Of a stretch of DNA of 64,000 nucleotides, positions 17,026 to 26,641 are shown piece by piece (the stretch's first letter is position 1; each line of letters begins with the position of its first letter). Source of the DNA: Leptospiraceae bacterium (lineage in GTDB: Bacteria > Spirochaetota > Leptospiria > Leptospirales > Leptospiraceae); NCBI GenBank assembly GCA_016711485.1, contig JADJSX010000008.1:467952-531951 (forward strand), read 5' to 3'. The position numbers and the translations under genes are program-made. The notes beneath the pieces were generated by a model. That model was not told where the DNA came from. It was given only the letters and a program-made list of their open reading frames with translations, and ran no database searches.

Positions 17026-18777
17026 ATGGAAAACTTACAAAGTCTCCCAGAAGTACAAAGAATTATCGCGATTGGTAAAGCCAATAGTGAAGTATCCTAT
17101 GATGAAATCAACGAGATACTTCCTGATAAAATTTTAAACTCAGAAAAAATCGACGATGTATTTACTCTTTTACACGAACTAGGTATTGAAGTTGTTGAGG
17201 AATATAGTAAGAAGTCGGTCGAGGCTCCTGTACTGCCTCCTAAAGAAGAAAAACCAGCCAAAAAGAAAAAAGAAAGTTCTTCCATTTCTGCAACTTCCGA
17301 AGACCCTATCCGTCTTTATTTAAAAGAAATTGGAAAAGTAAGTTTGATTTCGGGGGAAACAGAGGTTTTCCTTGCAAAGCGAATTGAAAAGGGCGAAAAA
17401 ATTATCGAAGAAACTATTTTATCTTCTAGTATATTACGGGCTAATTTCGCTAAACTCATGCCTAAGATCAAAAGCAAAAAAATCAAAGTCTACGAATTAG
17501 TAAAGGTAGACAAACTCTATGCGCTCAATCAAAATGAGGCAGACAAACTCGAAAAAGTATTTTTTTCAAATATGGATATTATCCAGAACGAAGAAAAAGT
17601 ATATAACGAGTCTATTAACCGTATTAAAAAATATTCTGAGAATAGTAAAAAATACAAAGAACTCAGAGAAAAAATCGAAATCACATCTTCCAAAATTGAC
17701 AACGCAACTCGAATGATTGGCGTGTCCCAGAGAGAAATTCAAAAAATTTCTCAAAAGATCAAGTCAATGGTATTTCGTATCAAAGAAATCGACAGACATT
17801 TTTTAAAAATCAAAGCTCGTTACGGTCATGACGTAAAAGAAATCAAAACGTTCAACCGCTTCATCGAAAAAAATGAGAACATCGAAGAAATTGAAAAAAT
17901 GATGGGCATTGATATTGATGAAGTTAGAGAAGTTATTAAAGACATTCGAAATAACGAGCGAAAACTTCGTCGTATGGAACAAGAAGCCGGTTCTTCCACT
18001 ATTGAAATCAAAGAGTGGGGCGAAAAAATCATGAAAGGGGAAAGAGAAATTTCCCAAGCAAAAAAAGAATTAGTAAAAGCAAACCTTCGTTTGGTTGTTT
18101 CGATTGCGAAACGTTATGCGAACCGTGGTATGCACTTTTTTGATTTAATCCAAGAAGGTAATATTGGTCTTATCAAAGCAGTAGATAAATTCGAATACAA
18201 AAAAGGTTATAAATTTTCTACTTACGCAACTTGGTGGATTCGTCAAGCTATCACAAGAGCGATTTCTGATCAAGCGAGAACAATTCGTGTTCCAGTTCAC
18301 ATGATTGAGCAGGTGAATAAAGTTATCCGCGAGGCACGTTTATTTGTGCAAGAATTTGGACGTGATCCGACTAATGAAGAAATTGCAGAAAGACTTGGTT
18401 GGCCTGTACAAAAAGTGAAGTCTGTGAAGAACGTTGGGCGCGAGCCTATCTCTTTAGAAATTCCTGTTGGCTCAGAAGAAGATTCAGAACTAGGAGATTT
18501 TATTGAAGATAAGGAAGTAGAATCTCCACTTAATTCAGCTGCTGGAAGTATTTTGGCAGAACAAATCCGTCAAGTTCTTCATACACTTCCTGCTAGAGAG
18601 CAAAAAGTAATTCGTATGCGATTTGGGTTAGATGATGGTTATGCGCAAACTTTAGAGGAAGTAGGATATCAATTTAAAGTAACAAGAGAACGTATTCGTC
18701 AGATTGAAGCTAAAGCCTTAAGAAGACTTCGTCACCCGACTCGTTCTAAAAAGTTAAAGGATTATATTCTAGATTAG
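17026..18777 (+). CDS. rpoD: RNA polymerase primary sigma factor (sigma-70)
   Basis: A 583-aa housekeeping sigma factor. Region 1.1 is at about 1-70, then a Lys/Ala linker. Region 1.2 is at about 89-140 (DPIRLYLKEIGKVSLISGE), followed by a long charged non-conserved region to about 340. Region 2 has KYANRGMHFFDLIQEGNIGL-like sequence and FSTYATWWIRQAITRAI. Region 3 follows, then region 4 with the helix-turn-helix VTRERIRQIEAKALRRLRHP. It starts 4 bp after dnaG, with GAGG inside the dnaG end. A terminator follows. Confidence 0.97.
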   Translation: MENLQSLPEVQRIIAIGKANSEVSYDEINEILPDKILNSEKIDDVFTLLHELGIEVVEEYSKKSVEAPVLPPKEEKPAKKKKESSSISATSEDPIRLYLKEIGKVSLISGETEVFLAKRIEKGEKIIEETILSSSILRANFAKLMPKIKSKKIKVYELVKVDKLYALNQNEADKLEKVFFSNMDIIQNEEKVYNESINRIKKYSENSKKYKELREKIEITSSKIDNATRMIGVSQREIQKISQKIKSMVFRIKEIDRHFLKIKARYGHDVKEIKTFNRFIEKNENIEEIEKMMGIDIDEVREVIKDIRNNERKLRRMEQEAGSSTIEIKEWGEKIMKGEREISQAKKELVKANLRLVVSIAKRYANRGMHFFDLIQEGNIGLIKAVDKFEYKKGYKFSTYATWWIRQAITRAISDQARTIRVPVHMIEQVNKVIREARLFVQEFGRDPTNEEIAERLGWPVQKVKSVKNVGREPISLEIPVGSEEDSELGDFIEDKEVESPLNSAAGSILAEQIRQVLHTLPAREQKVIRMRFGLDDGYAQTLEEVGYQFKVTRERIRQIEAKALRRLRHPTRSKKLKDYILD

Positions 18778-18787
18778 AAAAAAATAA

Positions 18788-18853
18788 GGGCTGAATAAAA
18801 AAATGCAGGAGTCTATCTATTTACTTTCGTAAGTAGATATTTTTTATCAGCCC
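18788..18853 (+). terminator. rpoD terminator
   Basis: The inner stem ATCTATTTAC/GTAAGTAGAT (18815-18824/18829-18838, one G-U pair) is followed by a T-run at 18840-18845. It is enclosed by GGGCTGA (18788-18794) and TCAGCCC (18847-18853). It ends the rpsU-rpoD transcript. Confidence 0.75.
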
Positions 18854-18952
18854 CAAAATCAGACACACAATTTATCTAAATAAATTATCGTCTGAGTATA
18901 AAAATTAGAACGAAACTTTTTTTCGAAAAATTTGTTTTTAAAGGATGTATGG

Positions 18953-19618
18953 ATGTTCAAAAATTTCTCTAGAGTTTTTGTTTTACTTTTAATTTTGACC
19001 GTACACGCCTGTTTTGAATATGAAGAGACAATTAATTTTAGAAAGGGTTTTGCTGGTTTTGTAGAAATCAGTTACGTAGTGCCTTTAAACCATAAATCCG
19101 ACAATTCTGTAGTTAAATTCCTACCTATTTACGAAGAAGACATTAACAATCGGATTAACAAAGGTTTATTCTCTAAGAATATAAAAATTAAAGATTATTC
19201 CTTACGGTATTTAGAAAAAAGTGAAAAAGAAACAAATCCAATTTTTCAAAAGAAAGCTAGAGTAAATTACAAAATTGAATTTACCGATTTAACTTCCCTC
19301 GATGGAGTTTTACTTGGTTCCCTTTTTGTTACAAAACGTTCTACGAATAGTATAAGTGTCAAAAGAGAATTCAAATCGGTGCTAAAGCCAATTGATCAGA
19401 CGTCCACCACAGGCGAAAAAAAAATTCTTTCTGAATCGACTCGATTGTTGGGGAATGGGTATATAGCATTTAGGGTGAATTTTCCGTTAGCATCCGAATG
19501 TCGTTCTAGCAAAGGGGAAGTTAGTCTAGGATCGGTATTTTATAAACTTCCGCTAGTCGAAACCGTCGAAAAACCGGGCTCAAAGTTTTGGGACTATACG
19601 ATTACAATGCTTTACTAA
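18953..19618 (+). CDS. Lipoprotein of unknown function
   Basis: I prefer the ATG at 18953, about 7 nt after AAAGGA, over a TTG 21 nt earlier. This gives 221 aa with a signal peptide ending LTVHAC (Cys20 lipidated). The mature part is beta-rich and basic, with no recognised domain. Residues about 30-190 alternate strands (GFVEISYVVPL, RVNYKIEFTDL, YIAFRVNFPL). It lies upstream of htrA in the same direction with 92 bp between, so it might be an envelope protein monitored by that protease, but this is only context. Confidence 0.65.
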   Translation: MFKNFSRVFVLLLILTVHACFEYEETINFRKGFAGFVEISYVVPLNHKSDNSVVKFLPIYEEDINNRINKGLFSKNIKIKDYSLRYLEKSEKETNPIFQKKARVNYKIEFTDLTSLDGVLLGSLFVTKRSTNSISVKREFKSVLKPIDQTSTTGEKKILSESTRLLGNGYIAFRVNFPLASECRSSKGEVSLGSVFYKLPLVETVEKPGSKFWDYTITMLY

Positions 19619-19710
19619 TCCCCGAATTCTCTTGACAGTCACTCGTTCATCTAAAGATTACTAATTAGGTTCAAAGAAACCAAATTCCTTTCAGCTAAGG
19701 AGAAAGAAAA

Positions 19711-20877
19711 GTGCAAAGTAAAACTAAACTGTATGTTTTAATGGCGGTATGTGTCCTTATCGGAACAGTTTTATCACCTATCGTTTTTTTTGGGAAAAAA
19801 GATTCTAGCCCAATGTATCTACAGGCAGATACTAACACACCTGTAAAAGATACTCCTGCCAAAGCACAAGCAGTTGCGCTAGAAAATGCTTTTCAGGATG
19901 TATTTGATGCTGTTTCCCAAAGTGTTGTATCCATTTCTACAGAAAAAACTGTAAAAGTAAAAAATCATCCTTTATCCAATGACCCATTCTTTGAGCATTT
20001 TTTTGGTGGAAATCCGAACCGTCAAGGCGGACAGGAAATGAGGCAAAAACAAAGAGGCCTTGGCTCTGGTATAATATTAAATGAGGATGGATATATTCTG
20101 ACAAATGAACATGTTGTCGGGGACATGGACAAACTCACTGTTAAACTCAAAAATAAAAAAACATATGAAGCAAAATTAATTGGCTCGGATAAAACTATTG
20201 ATCTTGCCCTTCTTAAAATCAAAGCTTCTACTGGTGATTTAAAACCTGTTTCATTGGGGGATTCTTCTAAAGTAAAAGTAGGAAATTGGGCGATTGCTAT
20301 CGGGGCTCCTCATGGTCTCGAACATTCTTTTACTGTTGGGGTGGTAAGTGCAATTGCTCGTGGAGGAATTGATTCTTCTGGATTGGGATATATTCAAACA
20401 GATGCAGCGATTAATCACGGAAATAGTGGTGGTCCACTTTTAAATATTCATGGAGAGGTAATTGGTATTAACCGCATGATTGTTTCTCCGAGTGGTGGTT
20501 CTATTGGAATTGGTCTGACTATTCCGATAAATGACGCAAAACGAGTTTTCGAAGAATTAAAAAATAGTGGAAAAGTCAAACATGCATGGTTGGGAGTTGG
20601 ATTAGAACCCGTCATGGAAGAAGACATGAAGGAACTAAAACTTTCTGACTCAAAGGGAGCAGTCGTCAGAGAGGTTAAGAAAGATTCACCCGCAGACCAA
20701 GCTGGAATAAAAATCATGGATGTAATCGTTCGTATTGGTGACAAAGATGTCGAAACAAGAGAAGATGTAATCGAAGCTGTATTAGGAACTCGTGTCGGAA
20801 AAAAAATTGATGTTAAACTTATCCGAAAAGGTAGTCCTATGAAATTGACTGTAACTACTGCTGAGAGACCGTATTAA
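19711..20877 (+). CDS. HtrA/DegP-family periplasmic serine protease
   Basis: A 388-aa protein. A GTG start is preceded by TAAGGAG. One N-terminal membrane segment (about 7-27) acts as anchor or signal. The trypsin-like domain has the triad His134 (TNEHVVG), Asp164 (TIDLALL) and Ser239 (GNSGGPL). One PDZ domain is at about 285-385, like DegS or HhoA rather than DegP with two. The residue before GNSGG is His rather than the usual Pro. It degrades or senses misfolded envelope proteins. ruvB follows after 15 bp. Confidence 0.93.
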   Translation: MQSKTKLYVLMAVCVLIGTVLSPIVFFGKKDSSPMYLQADTNTPVKDTPAKAQAVALENAFQDVFDAVSQSVVSISTEKTVKVKNHPLSNDPFFEHFFGGNPNRQGGQEMRQKQRGLGSGIILNEDGYILTNEHVVGDMDKLTVKLKNKKTYEAKLIGSDKTIDLALLKIKASTGDLKPVSLGDSSKVKVGNWAIAIGAPHGLEHSFTVGVVSAIARGGIDSSGLGYIQTDAAINHGNSGGPLLNIHGEVIGINRMIVSPSGGSIGIGLTIPINDAKRVFEELKNSGKVKHAWLGVGLEPVMEEDMKELKLSDSKGAVVREVKKDSPADQAGIKIMDVIVRIGDKDVETREDVIEAVLGTRVGKKIDVKLIRKGSPMKLTVTTAERPY

Positions 20878-20892
20878 GGAATTGGTTTATAT

Positions 20893-21912
20893 TTGTTGGC
20901 TGATAGAATTTTAAATCCAGAAGATAAAAGCACAGACGATCTATCGTTACGTCCAGATAGTCTTACTGATTTTATTGGTCAAAAAGATCTTTTAGAAAAT
21001 CTACGTATTTTTATTGAAGCAGCCAAAAGACGAGATTCCTCTTTGGATCATGTTCTTTTATCCGGACCTCCCGGTCTTGGAAAAACAACGTTAGCCGGTA
21101 TTGTTGCAAAAGAAATTGGCTCAAATCTTACAGTTACATCGGCACAGGTTATTTCTAAGGGAGCTGATCTTGCTCGTTTTTTAACTATGCTAAATGAAAA
21201 AGATATTTTATTCATAGATGAAATTCACAGTTTGAATCGGAATTTGGAAGAAATTCTATATCCTGCCATGGAAGATTACAAAATTGATTTAGTAGTAGGG
21301 GAAGGAATTACAGCACAAAGCGTACAGATACCTCTCAAAAAATTTACTCTCGTAGGAGCAACTACAAGAAGTGGCATGATAAGCGAACCACTTAAAAATC
21401 GATTTGGAATTCAGTTTCGTTTGGATTATTATTCCGATGAAGAAATGGGACAAATTGTAGTTAGGTCTGCAAAAATTTTAAATATCCAAATTGATTCTGA
21501 CGCGGCATTAGAAATCGGAAAACGAAGTAGAAAAACTCCTAGAATCGCAAATCATTTACTCAAACGAATTCGAGATTTTGCGGAAGTGCAGAATAATGGT
21601 CGAATCAATCTTGCTATTTGTAAATCTTCCCTCCAAAAATTAGGAATCGATCATCTTGGGTTAGATAATATGGATAGACAAATCCTAACTTGTATGATAG
21701 AAAGATACAAAGGAGGACCTGTTGGTCTTAAAGCGATAGCCGTTATAGTGGGGGAAGAAGAAAGAACAATAGAAGATTCTTATGAGTCCTATTTGGTTCG
21801 GATTGGTTTGATTCTTCGAACACCGGCTGGGCGAATGGCAAGTGAGTTAGCATACAGGCATATGAACATAGAAATGAAGGCTAAAGATGAACAAAGAAAT
21901 CTTTTCTTTTGA
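20893..21912 (+). CDS. ruvB: Holliday junction branch-migration helicase RuvB
   Basis: A 339-aa AAA+ motor that drives branch migration with RuvA. Walker A is GPPGLGKT at about 58-65, Walker B LFIDEIHSLN, sensor GATTRSGM, and the C-terminal winged helix GGPVGLKAIAVIVGEEERTI. Start is TTG at 20893 (a second TTG follows directly), with AAGGA about 11 nt upstream overlapping the htrA stop. It overlaps the next gene by 26 bp, indicating an operon. RuvA and RuvC are not nearby. Confidence 0.96.
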   Translation: MLADRILNPEDKSTDDLSLRPDSLTDFIGQKDLLENLRIFIEAAKRRDSSLDHVLLSGPPGLGKTTLAGIVAKEIGSNLTVTSAQVISKGADLARFLTMLNEKDILFIDEIHSLNRNLEEILYPAMEDYKIDLVVGEGITAQSVQIPLKKFTLVGATTRSGMISEPLKNRFGIQFRLDYYSDEEMGQIVVRSAKILNIQIDSDAALEIGKRSRKTPRIANHLLKRIRDFAEVQNNGRINLAICKSSLQKLGIDHLGLDNMDRQILTCMIERYKGGPVGLKAIAVIVGEEERTIEDSYESYLVRIGLILRTPAGRMASELAYRHMNIEMKAKDEQRNLFF

Positions 21913-22813
21913 TTTAAATGCTTTAAGTGAGGATGACAAACGTTTGCTTTTATCTGCAAGCCTAGTGTTTTTTTTGATTTCCTTTACTATAGCGCACTTA
22001 TTTACAAAAAACATGCTTTGGCGTTTAATTGGAGCGGACAGTAAAATAGTCGAGCTGAAACAAGATAGGGAAAACCAAAAAGTATATGAAGTTCTACTCG
22101 AACAAGAGTTTACAAATAAAACTATCAAAGATGAAATAAAAGCCCTTTCTAACGAAGATTCTGCTGGAACAGGCGGACTTACAGAGAAGGAAGGTTTTCA
22201 TACAAATTCTCCCTTTTATGAATTTATATTTGGTGGGCTTCCCAGTTCCTCTCCCCAAATGACTCAAAAAACTTCTGAGTCTCAAAAAACGGAAGATGAA
22301 ATTTATGAAGTAGGAATATTTCAAAATGATCCTATGATGAAAGTAACTCCTCAGAAGACAGTTGTGTCGAATCCATCAACAGGTCAGGAAACGAAAATCC
22401 CTTTCAACTATCGATTCCAGCAAGATTTTCTATTTCGTTGGGACGGATCTACTTCTCTTTCTATCCCCCGTAAAAAATTGGCCGGATATGAATACTTTAA
22501 ACGAATGCTTAAACAAATCGAAGAAGGTTTTGCTGCTCCCGGAGGAGGTAATATCGCCTATCGTGATATGGCAGGATTTTTTATTCGCGAAGGAATCAGT
22601 CCTGGGGAAACACGCGTTAGCTTCATGCTAAACGATGAAGGTCAGGTAATCGATGTAAAACAAATTACTTCCCAAGGACAGGAAATCGTAGACCGTGCTT
22701 GTATGGACGCTTTACGCGGACAAAACTTTGGTCCCGTACCGCCTGAAGTAAAAGAACAAGGTATGATCTTTGGGATTAACTTTGTTTTTCCGGGACATAT
22801 AAAATACCGCTAG
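21887..22813 (+). CDS. TonB-like C-terminal domain protein
   Basis: A 308-aa protein with one membrane helix at about 22-42, a Ser/Thr/Glu-rich periplasmic linker to about 180, and a C-terminal domain (about 195-305) with the TonB pattern: RVSFMLNDEGQVIDVKQITSQG, then DRACMDALRGQNFGPVPPE. TonB-like proteins pass proton-motive energy to outer-membrane receptors. No ExbB/ExbD is adjacent, and the linker is not the usual Pro-rich rod. It overlaps ruvB by 26 bp. Its stop lies 4 bp from that of the convergent gene. Confidence 0.75.
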   Translation: MNKEIFSFDLNALSEDDKRLLLSASLVFFLISFTIAHLFTKNMLWRLIGADSKIVELKQDRENQKVYEVLLEQEFTNKTIKDEIKALSNEDSAGTGGLTEKEGFHTNSPFYEFIFGGLPSSSPQMTQKTSESQKTEDEIYEVGIFQNDPMMKVTPQKTVVSNPSTGQETKIPFNYRFQQDFLFRWDGSTSLSIPRKKLAGYEYFKRMLKQIEEGFAAPGGGNIAYRDMAGFFIREGISPGETRVSFMLNDEGQVIDVKQITSQGQEIVDRACMDALRGQNFGPVPPEVKEQGMIFGINFVFPGHIKYR

Positions 22814-22816
22814 AGT

Positions 22817-24727
22817 TTAATATTTCAATAGCCGTACCTGTTTGAAGTAGAGTTTGTTTTTTCCTTTTTCGTGCATGATTTTAAATTCAATGTCAATTCC
22901 ATATCTGTTTTTATCTCCTGCTTCTAACCTTTCTTTTGTTAGATGAGAATGCAGTGTAATCGTAGTTTCTTGTAATTTTTTAAATTGTAACTCATTTGCT
23001 TTATTATTAATGAATACAGGAGAAAGGGATGACTCTGTATAAATTTTATCTATGATTCCGGCTTCTGGATTCATAATAAATGACTCAGATACTTTACTTT
23101 CTTCTGGGTTTGTTACGGAGTGTTCACCTACTTGTGCATTTACTATGATTTGAATTTTACCATCTTTATTAAAGCTTGTAACGATTACTCCATTAGCCAC
23201 TTCTTTTTGAAATGCTTCGTGGATAAGCAATGCCATTCCAATTTTACTGTGATCTATTCCAAAGTATTCTCTTTCTAGGAATGCTTTTTCTGACCATAAT
23301 GAGGCATATACAGAGAGAATTTTTAGTTTTAATTTTTCAACAGTGTCATTAGTATTAAAACCTTTTGATTCATAGAGGCCGGCTCCATTAAATTCGGGTA
23401 AATCCTCATTATTCGTAGAACTTCGAATTCTAATCTTAGATTTTGATGGATATTTTGCTATAATTTTTTGGATTTCTGATATACAATTCGGTGGAATAGA
23501 ATTAGAATTCATTATATTTGTTTGAATTTTTTCTAGTAATTTTTTTCTTTCAGTTTTGGATAATTTATCTTTATTATTTAAAAAATTTTGAATTTGTATT
23601 TCTGTTTCTCCTTTGATTGTTTCCAAATAATTTTTAAATCCAATGGCGTAAGCCGGTCTTGTCATATCAGGAAGTATTTTAGAGAGTAAATAGTAATTAG
23701 CCGCTTTTGCGCCTATATAAGATGTTGTAATATATTTCTCATTTTCTTTGGTTAATTCGATTAGATCGGGAGAATCAATCTTTATTTCTGGAACATTCAT
23801 TCTCGTTTTTACAAATATTAATTTGTTTTCTTCTGCCACTTTTTTAGTGATTTTTTCTAAAAGTATACTATCGTCTTTGTTGTAGAATTTTACATATTTT
23901 CCAATTAACTTTTTGAGATTTGGAATTACGGAAATATTAGTAACGTAGGCGTTAAAAGTTCCGCGATTTTTTGCAAGTAGATTTATATGGGAAAGGGGAG
24001 TTATGGGTTTAAGGGAGATTATCCCCGCCACCGGTGGAATATACATTGGCATGTAATCTAATACTGCTATATCTGTAGGTAAAAGTTTTTCTAGCTCTTT
24101 GTCGTTTTTTACTAATTTTAGTAATCCGTAACTAAGTCCGGGATTTAAAATAGAAATTTTTTTACCATCTATATATTTAATGAATTGAGAAAACTTTATG
24201 TAAGATTCAGAGGATTTATCTAACCATTTCCCTAAATTTTTTACACTGAGTGGGTCTTTTTCGCCTTCTGTTAGAATAATTAATCCATTGGTAGTAAAAC
24301 TATTATCGATGATGGAAACCATTTCTTTTAGTTTAACAATTTCTTTTGCCAAATGTTCAGGATTGTCATTGTAATTATAGTTTTCTAATCTGACTGCCCA
24401 ATTTACATTTCCTTGTTTGGTTTTATAAGGTTTATCTTTTAGATCATATAGAAAAAAAGGAAGAAATTCTCTTACTTTGTATTCTTTTGTTAATTTTTTA
24501 AATTCATCAAATCGAATTTTGCGTCCTAGTCCTCTTGCTACAAATTCAGAATGCCCTTTGTAAATCTTTGAATCGTAAATATGAATTTTAGGTGATGTAT
24601 TCCAGTCGACCGCAACTCCTGTCCAAGTAGGAATTACGCCATAAGAAATAAAACTTAAATCGGAATTTTGTGCAAATAAAATGTTAAATGAAAATATAAA
24701 TATGACAAGTAATAGGTTTCGAATCAT
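22817..24727 (-). CDS. Exported PEP synthase/PPDK-like protein
   Basis: 636 aa from the ATG at 24727, which gives a clean signal peptide (MIRNLLLVIFIFSFNILFAQ). A PEP-utiliser-like swivelling domain at about 230-290 carries TPLSHINLLAKN, with a probable phospho-His. It is followed by a PPDK N-terminal ATP-grasp domain from about 335: YIGAKAANYYLL, then RIRSSTNNEDLPEFNGAGLY and a late GVIVTSFNKDG segment. The His domain precedes the ATP domain, as in glucan water dikinases and unlike PPDK. Export is odd for an ATP-using enzyme. Substrate unknown. Last gene of the operon beginning at 26641. Confidence 0.7.
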   Translation of the reverse strand: MIRNLLLVIFIFSFNILFAQNSDLSFISYGVIPTWTGVAVDWNTSPKIHIYDSKIYKGHSEFVARGLGRKIRFDEFKKLTKEYKVREFLPFFLYDLKDKPYKTKQGNVNWAVRLENYNYNDNPEHLAKEIVKLKEMVSIIDNSFTTNGLIILTEGEKDPLSVKNLGKWLDKSSESYIKFSQFIKYIDGKKISILNPGLSYGLLKLVKNDKELEKLLPTDIAVLDYMPMYIPPVAGIISLKPITPLSHINLLAKNRGTFNAYVTNISVIPNLKKLIGKYVKFYNKDDSILLEKITKKVAEENKLIFVKTRMNVPEIKIDSPDLIELTKENEKYITTSYIGAKAANYYLLSKILPDMTRPAYAIGFKNYLETIKGETEIQIQNFLNNKDKLSKTERKKLLEKIQTNIMNSNSIPPNCISEIQKIIAKYPSKSKIRIRSSTNNEDLPEFNGAGLYESKGFNTNDTVEKLKLKILSVYASLWSEKAFLEREYFGIDHSKIGMALLIHEAFQKEVANGVIVTSFNKDGKIQIIVNAQVGEHSVTNPEESKVSESFIMNPEAGIIDKIYTESSLSPVFINNKANELQFKKLQETTITLHSHLTKERLEAGDKNRYGIDIEFKIMHEKGKNKLYFKQVRLLKY

Positions 24728-24762
24728 AGACCAAATATAAGTCAAAACCAAAACCAGTCAAA

Positions 24763-25752
24763 CTATAATTGGTATTCGTATTCTTCATCAGGAACCTCAC
24801 GTAAAAGAGTTTCATTTTTAAAAAATCTAATTAATTCTTCGGCCGCTTGGATTTCCATTTCATATCTACAATCAAATGAACAAGAACCGATATGCTGAGT
24901 CAAAATTATATTTTCCAATGCTCGTAAATTTCCCGAATACGGCTCTGTTTCGAAGACATCTAAGGCAGCAGCTTTGATTTGTTTAACGTTTAACGCATCG
25001 AATAAATCTTTTTCGTGGATTAATGCACCTCTCGCTGTATTGATTAGAAAACTATTTTTGTTGAATAGTTCTAAACTTTTTTTATCAATCATATACTTTG
25101 TTTTTTTATACAGCGGCAAATGAAGAGAAATAATATCGGAGGACTGATAAATCTCTTCTTTTGTAACTTGTTGTATCGAAATATTCCATTGGTTTGCGAT
25201 TTGTTTTATTTCTTCTGACTTGTCTTTTATATCGTTCACTAATATTTCTTTTGGTTTAAAAGATGATAAAAGTTGCACTAATTTTTTACCAACTCTACCG
25301 AACCCAATAATTCCAATATTTGAATGTTCGATTCTTTTTCCAACTGGTCTTGTCCATTGGTCGTTTCGTATTTCTCTGTCTGCTCGGTTTGCAAATCTAG
25401 TTAAGGCAATCATCAATCCAACAGTTAGCTCGGCGACTGCAGGCGTAACTGCGTCAGGTGTATAGGATACCTTTATTCCTTTTTCCCTACATAAACTTAA
25501 AGGAACAGAATCGAGTCCTATTCCTACTCTCGCAATAAATTGAAGATTAGGATTTATCGCTAGTAACTGATTCATATTTTCTGTGCCAGCAATAACTCCA
25601 TCTGCGTCTTTTGCGAATTCAGCTAATTCTTCTGGTTTTAGTTTTCTATTGTGCGGGTTATATTTAATTTCCCAACCGGTATTCTCTAAAATTTGCCGAG
25701 GGGATACGTCTGATACTCCGTACGGAAAAGTGGATACGAAAATTTTTGGCAT
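24763..25752 (-). CDS. D-isomer-specific 2-hydroxyacid dehydrogenase (phosphoglycerate dehydrogenase-like)
   Basis: A 329-aa NAD-dependent dehydrogenase. The Rossmann loop is IGIIGFGRVGKKL at about 145-157. The active-site set is Arg in NTARGALI, Glu in DVFETEP and His in LTQHIGS. The length lacks the ACT domain of long SerA enzymes. It resembles phosphoglycerate dehydrogenase, but D-lactate or other 2-hydroxyacid activity is possible. It lies 28 bp after the MORN gene and 35 bp before the exported PEP-synthase-like gene, all co-directional. Confidence 0.88.
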   Translation of the reverse strand: MPKIFVSTFPYGVSDVSPRQILENTGWEIKYNPHNRKLKPEELAEFAKDADGVIAGTENMNQLLAINPNLQFIARVGIGLDSVPLSLCREKGIKVSYTPDAVTPAVAELTVGLMIALTRFANRADREIRNDQWTRPVGKRIEHSNIGIIGFGRVGKKLVQLLSSFKPKEILVNDIKDKSEEIKQIANQWNISIQQVTKEEIYQSSDIISLHLPLYKKTKYMIDKKSLELFNKNSFLINTARGALIHEKDLFDALNVKQIKAAALDVFETEPYSGNLRALENIILTQHIGSCSFDCRYEMEIQAAEELIRFFKNETLLREVPDEEYEYQL

Positions 25753-25780
25753 TCATTTATTCCTTAGTTTTATAATTTCA

Positions 25781-26641
25781 TTATTTAGAAGGTGTGGGTT
25801 TACCATTTTCCCATTCTCCGGATACTTTTAATTCGCCAACAGAATTGTAAAACTCTCCCTTTCCGTGAAATTGATTGTTTTTAAATGTTCCTACATAAAA
25901 ATTTCCTCGTGAAGAAATAAGAAATCCAAAACCTTCTAACTTACCATCTTTAAAATTACCAAAGTATTCATTTCCTGACTCAGAAATTAAATACCCTAAT
26001 CCTTCTGGAATACCATCCGATTGTTTACCCGCAAAAAATTTATGATTTGTATGAACTAGTTTTTGTTTATCTTGTAATTTACGGTTCTCTATTGAATGAA
26101 ATGTTTTTTCTTTACGTAAATTGAGTAAAAAACCATTTAATACTATCTTATTATCTAAAAAATCACCAGCTAACCGCAAATCTTCGCTCTCTTTAAAAAT
26201 TCCGTATCCGAAAGGTTTGCCTTCTATAAAATTTCCAATGTACAATTGCCCGTCAGGATACTGATAATAACCGATTCCCTGAAATTTATTGGATTTAAAC
26301 TCTCCTGAATATCTAAACCCGTTTTTAGAATAAAGTATTCCCCTACCATGAAATTCTCCTGCAAGAAATTCTCCTTTGTATACATCTCCATTGGTAAACG
26401 TTAATCGTCCTTTACCCTCTATTTGGTTGTTCTTAAAATCCCCTTCAAATACATTTTCATTTTTAAAGTATAAAATTCCAGATCCATTCATTTCTTTATT
26501 TTTAAATTCACCATCGTATTTTCTTCCGTCTGTAAAAGTAAATACACCTTTACCGTTGGTACAATCACCACTTTCGCACTTACCTTCATTTGCAAAGATT
26601 GGGAAGGTTACTATTATTAATAATATGTATATAAATTTCAT
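25781..26641 (-). CDS. Exported MORN-repeat protein
   Basis: A 286-aa protein with a signal peptide (about 1-18, cleavage near IFANEG) and about ten MORN units, in two blocks around a less regular segment at about 155-200. Typical units are GKGVFTFTDGRKYDGEFKN and GRGILYSKNGFRYSGEFKS. It has no enzymatic domain. It heads an apparent operon with the dehydrogenase and exported dikinase-like protein, so it could be a periplasmic scaffold for the latter, though that is inference from order only. Confidence 0.82.
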   Translation of the reverse strand: MKFIYILLIIVTFPIFANEGKCESGDCTNGKGVFTFTDGRKYDGEFKNKEMNGSGILYFKNENVFEGDFKNNQIEGKGRLTFTNGDVYKGEFLAGEFHGRGILYSKNGFRYSGEFKSNKFQGIGYYQYPDGQLYIGNFIEGKPFGYGIFKESEDLRLAGDFLDNKIVLNGFLLNLRKEKTFHSIENRKLQDKQKLVHTNHKFFAGKQSDGIPEGLGYLISESGNEYFGNFKDGKLEGFGFLISSRGNFYVGTFKNNQFHGKGEFYNSVGELKVSGEWENGKPTPSK

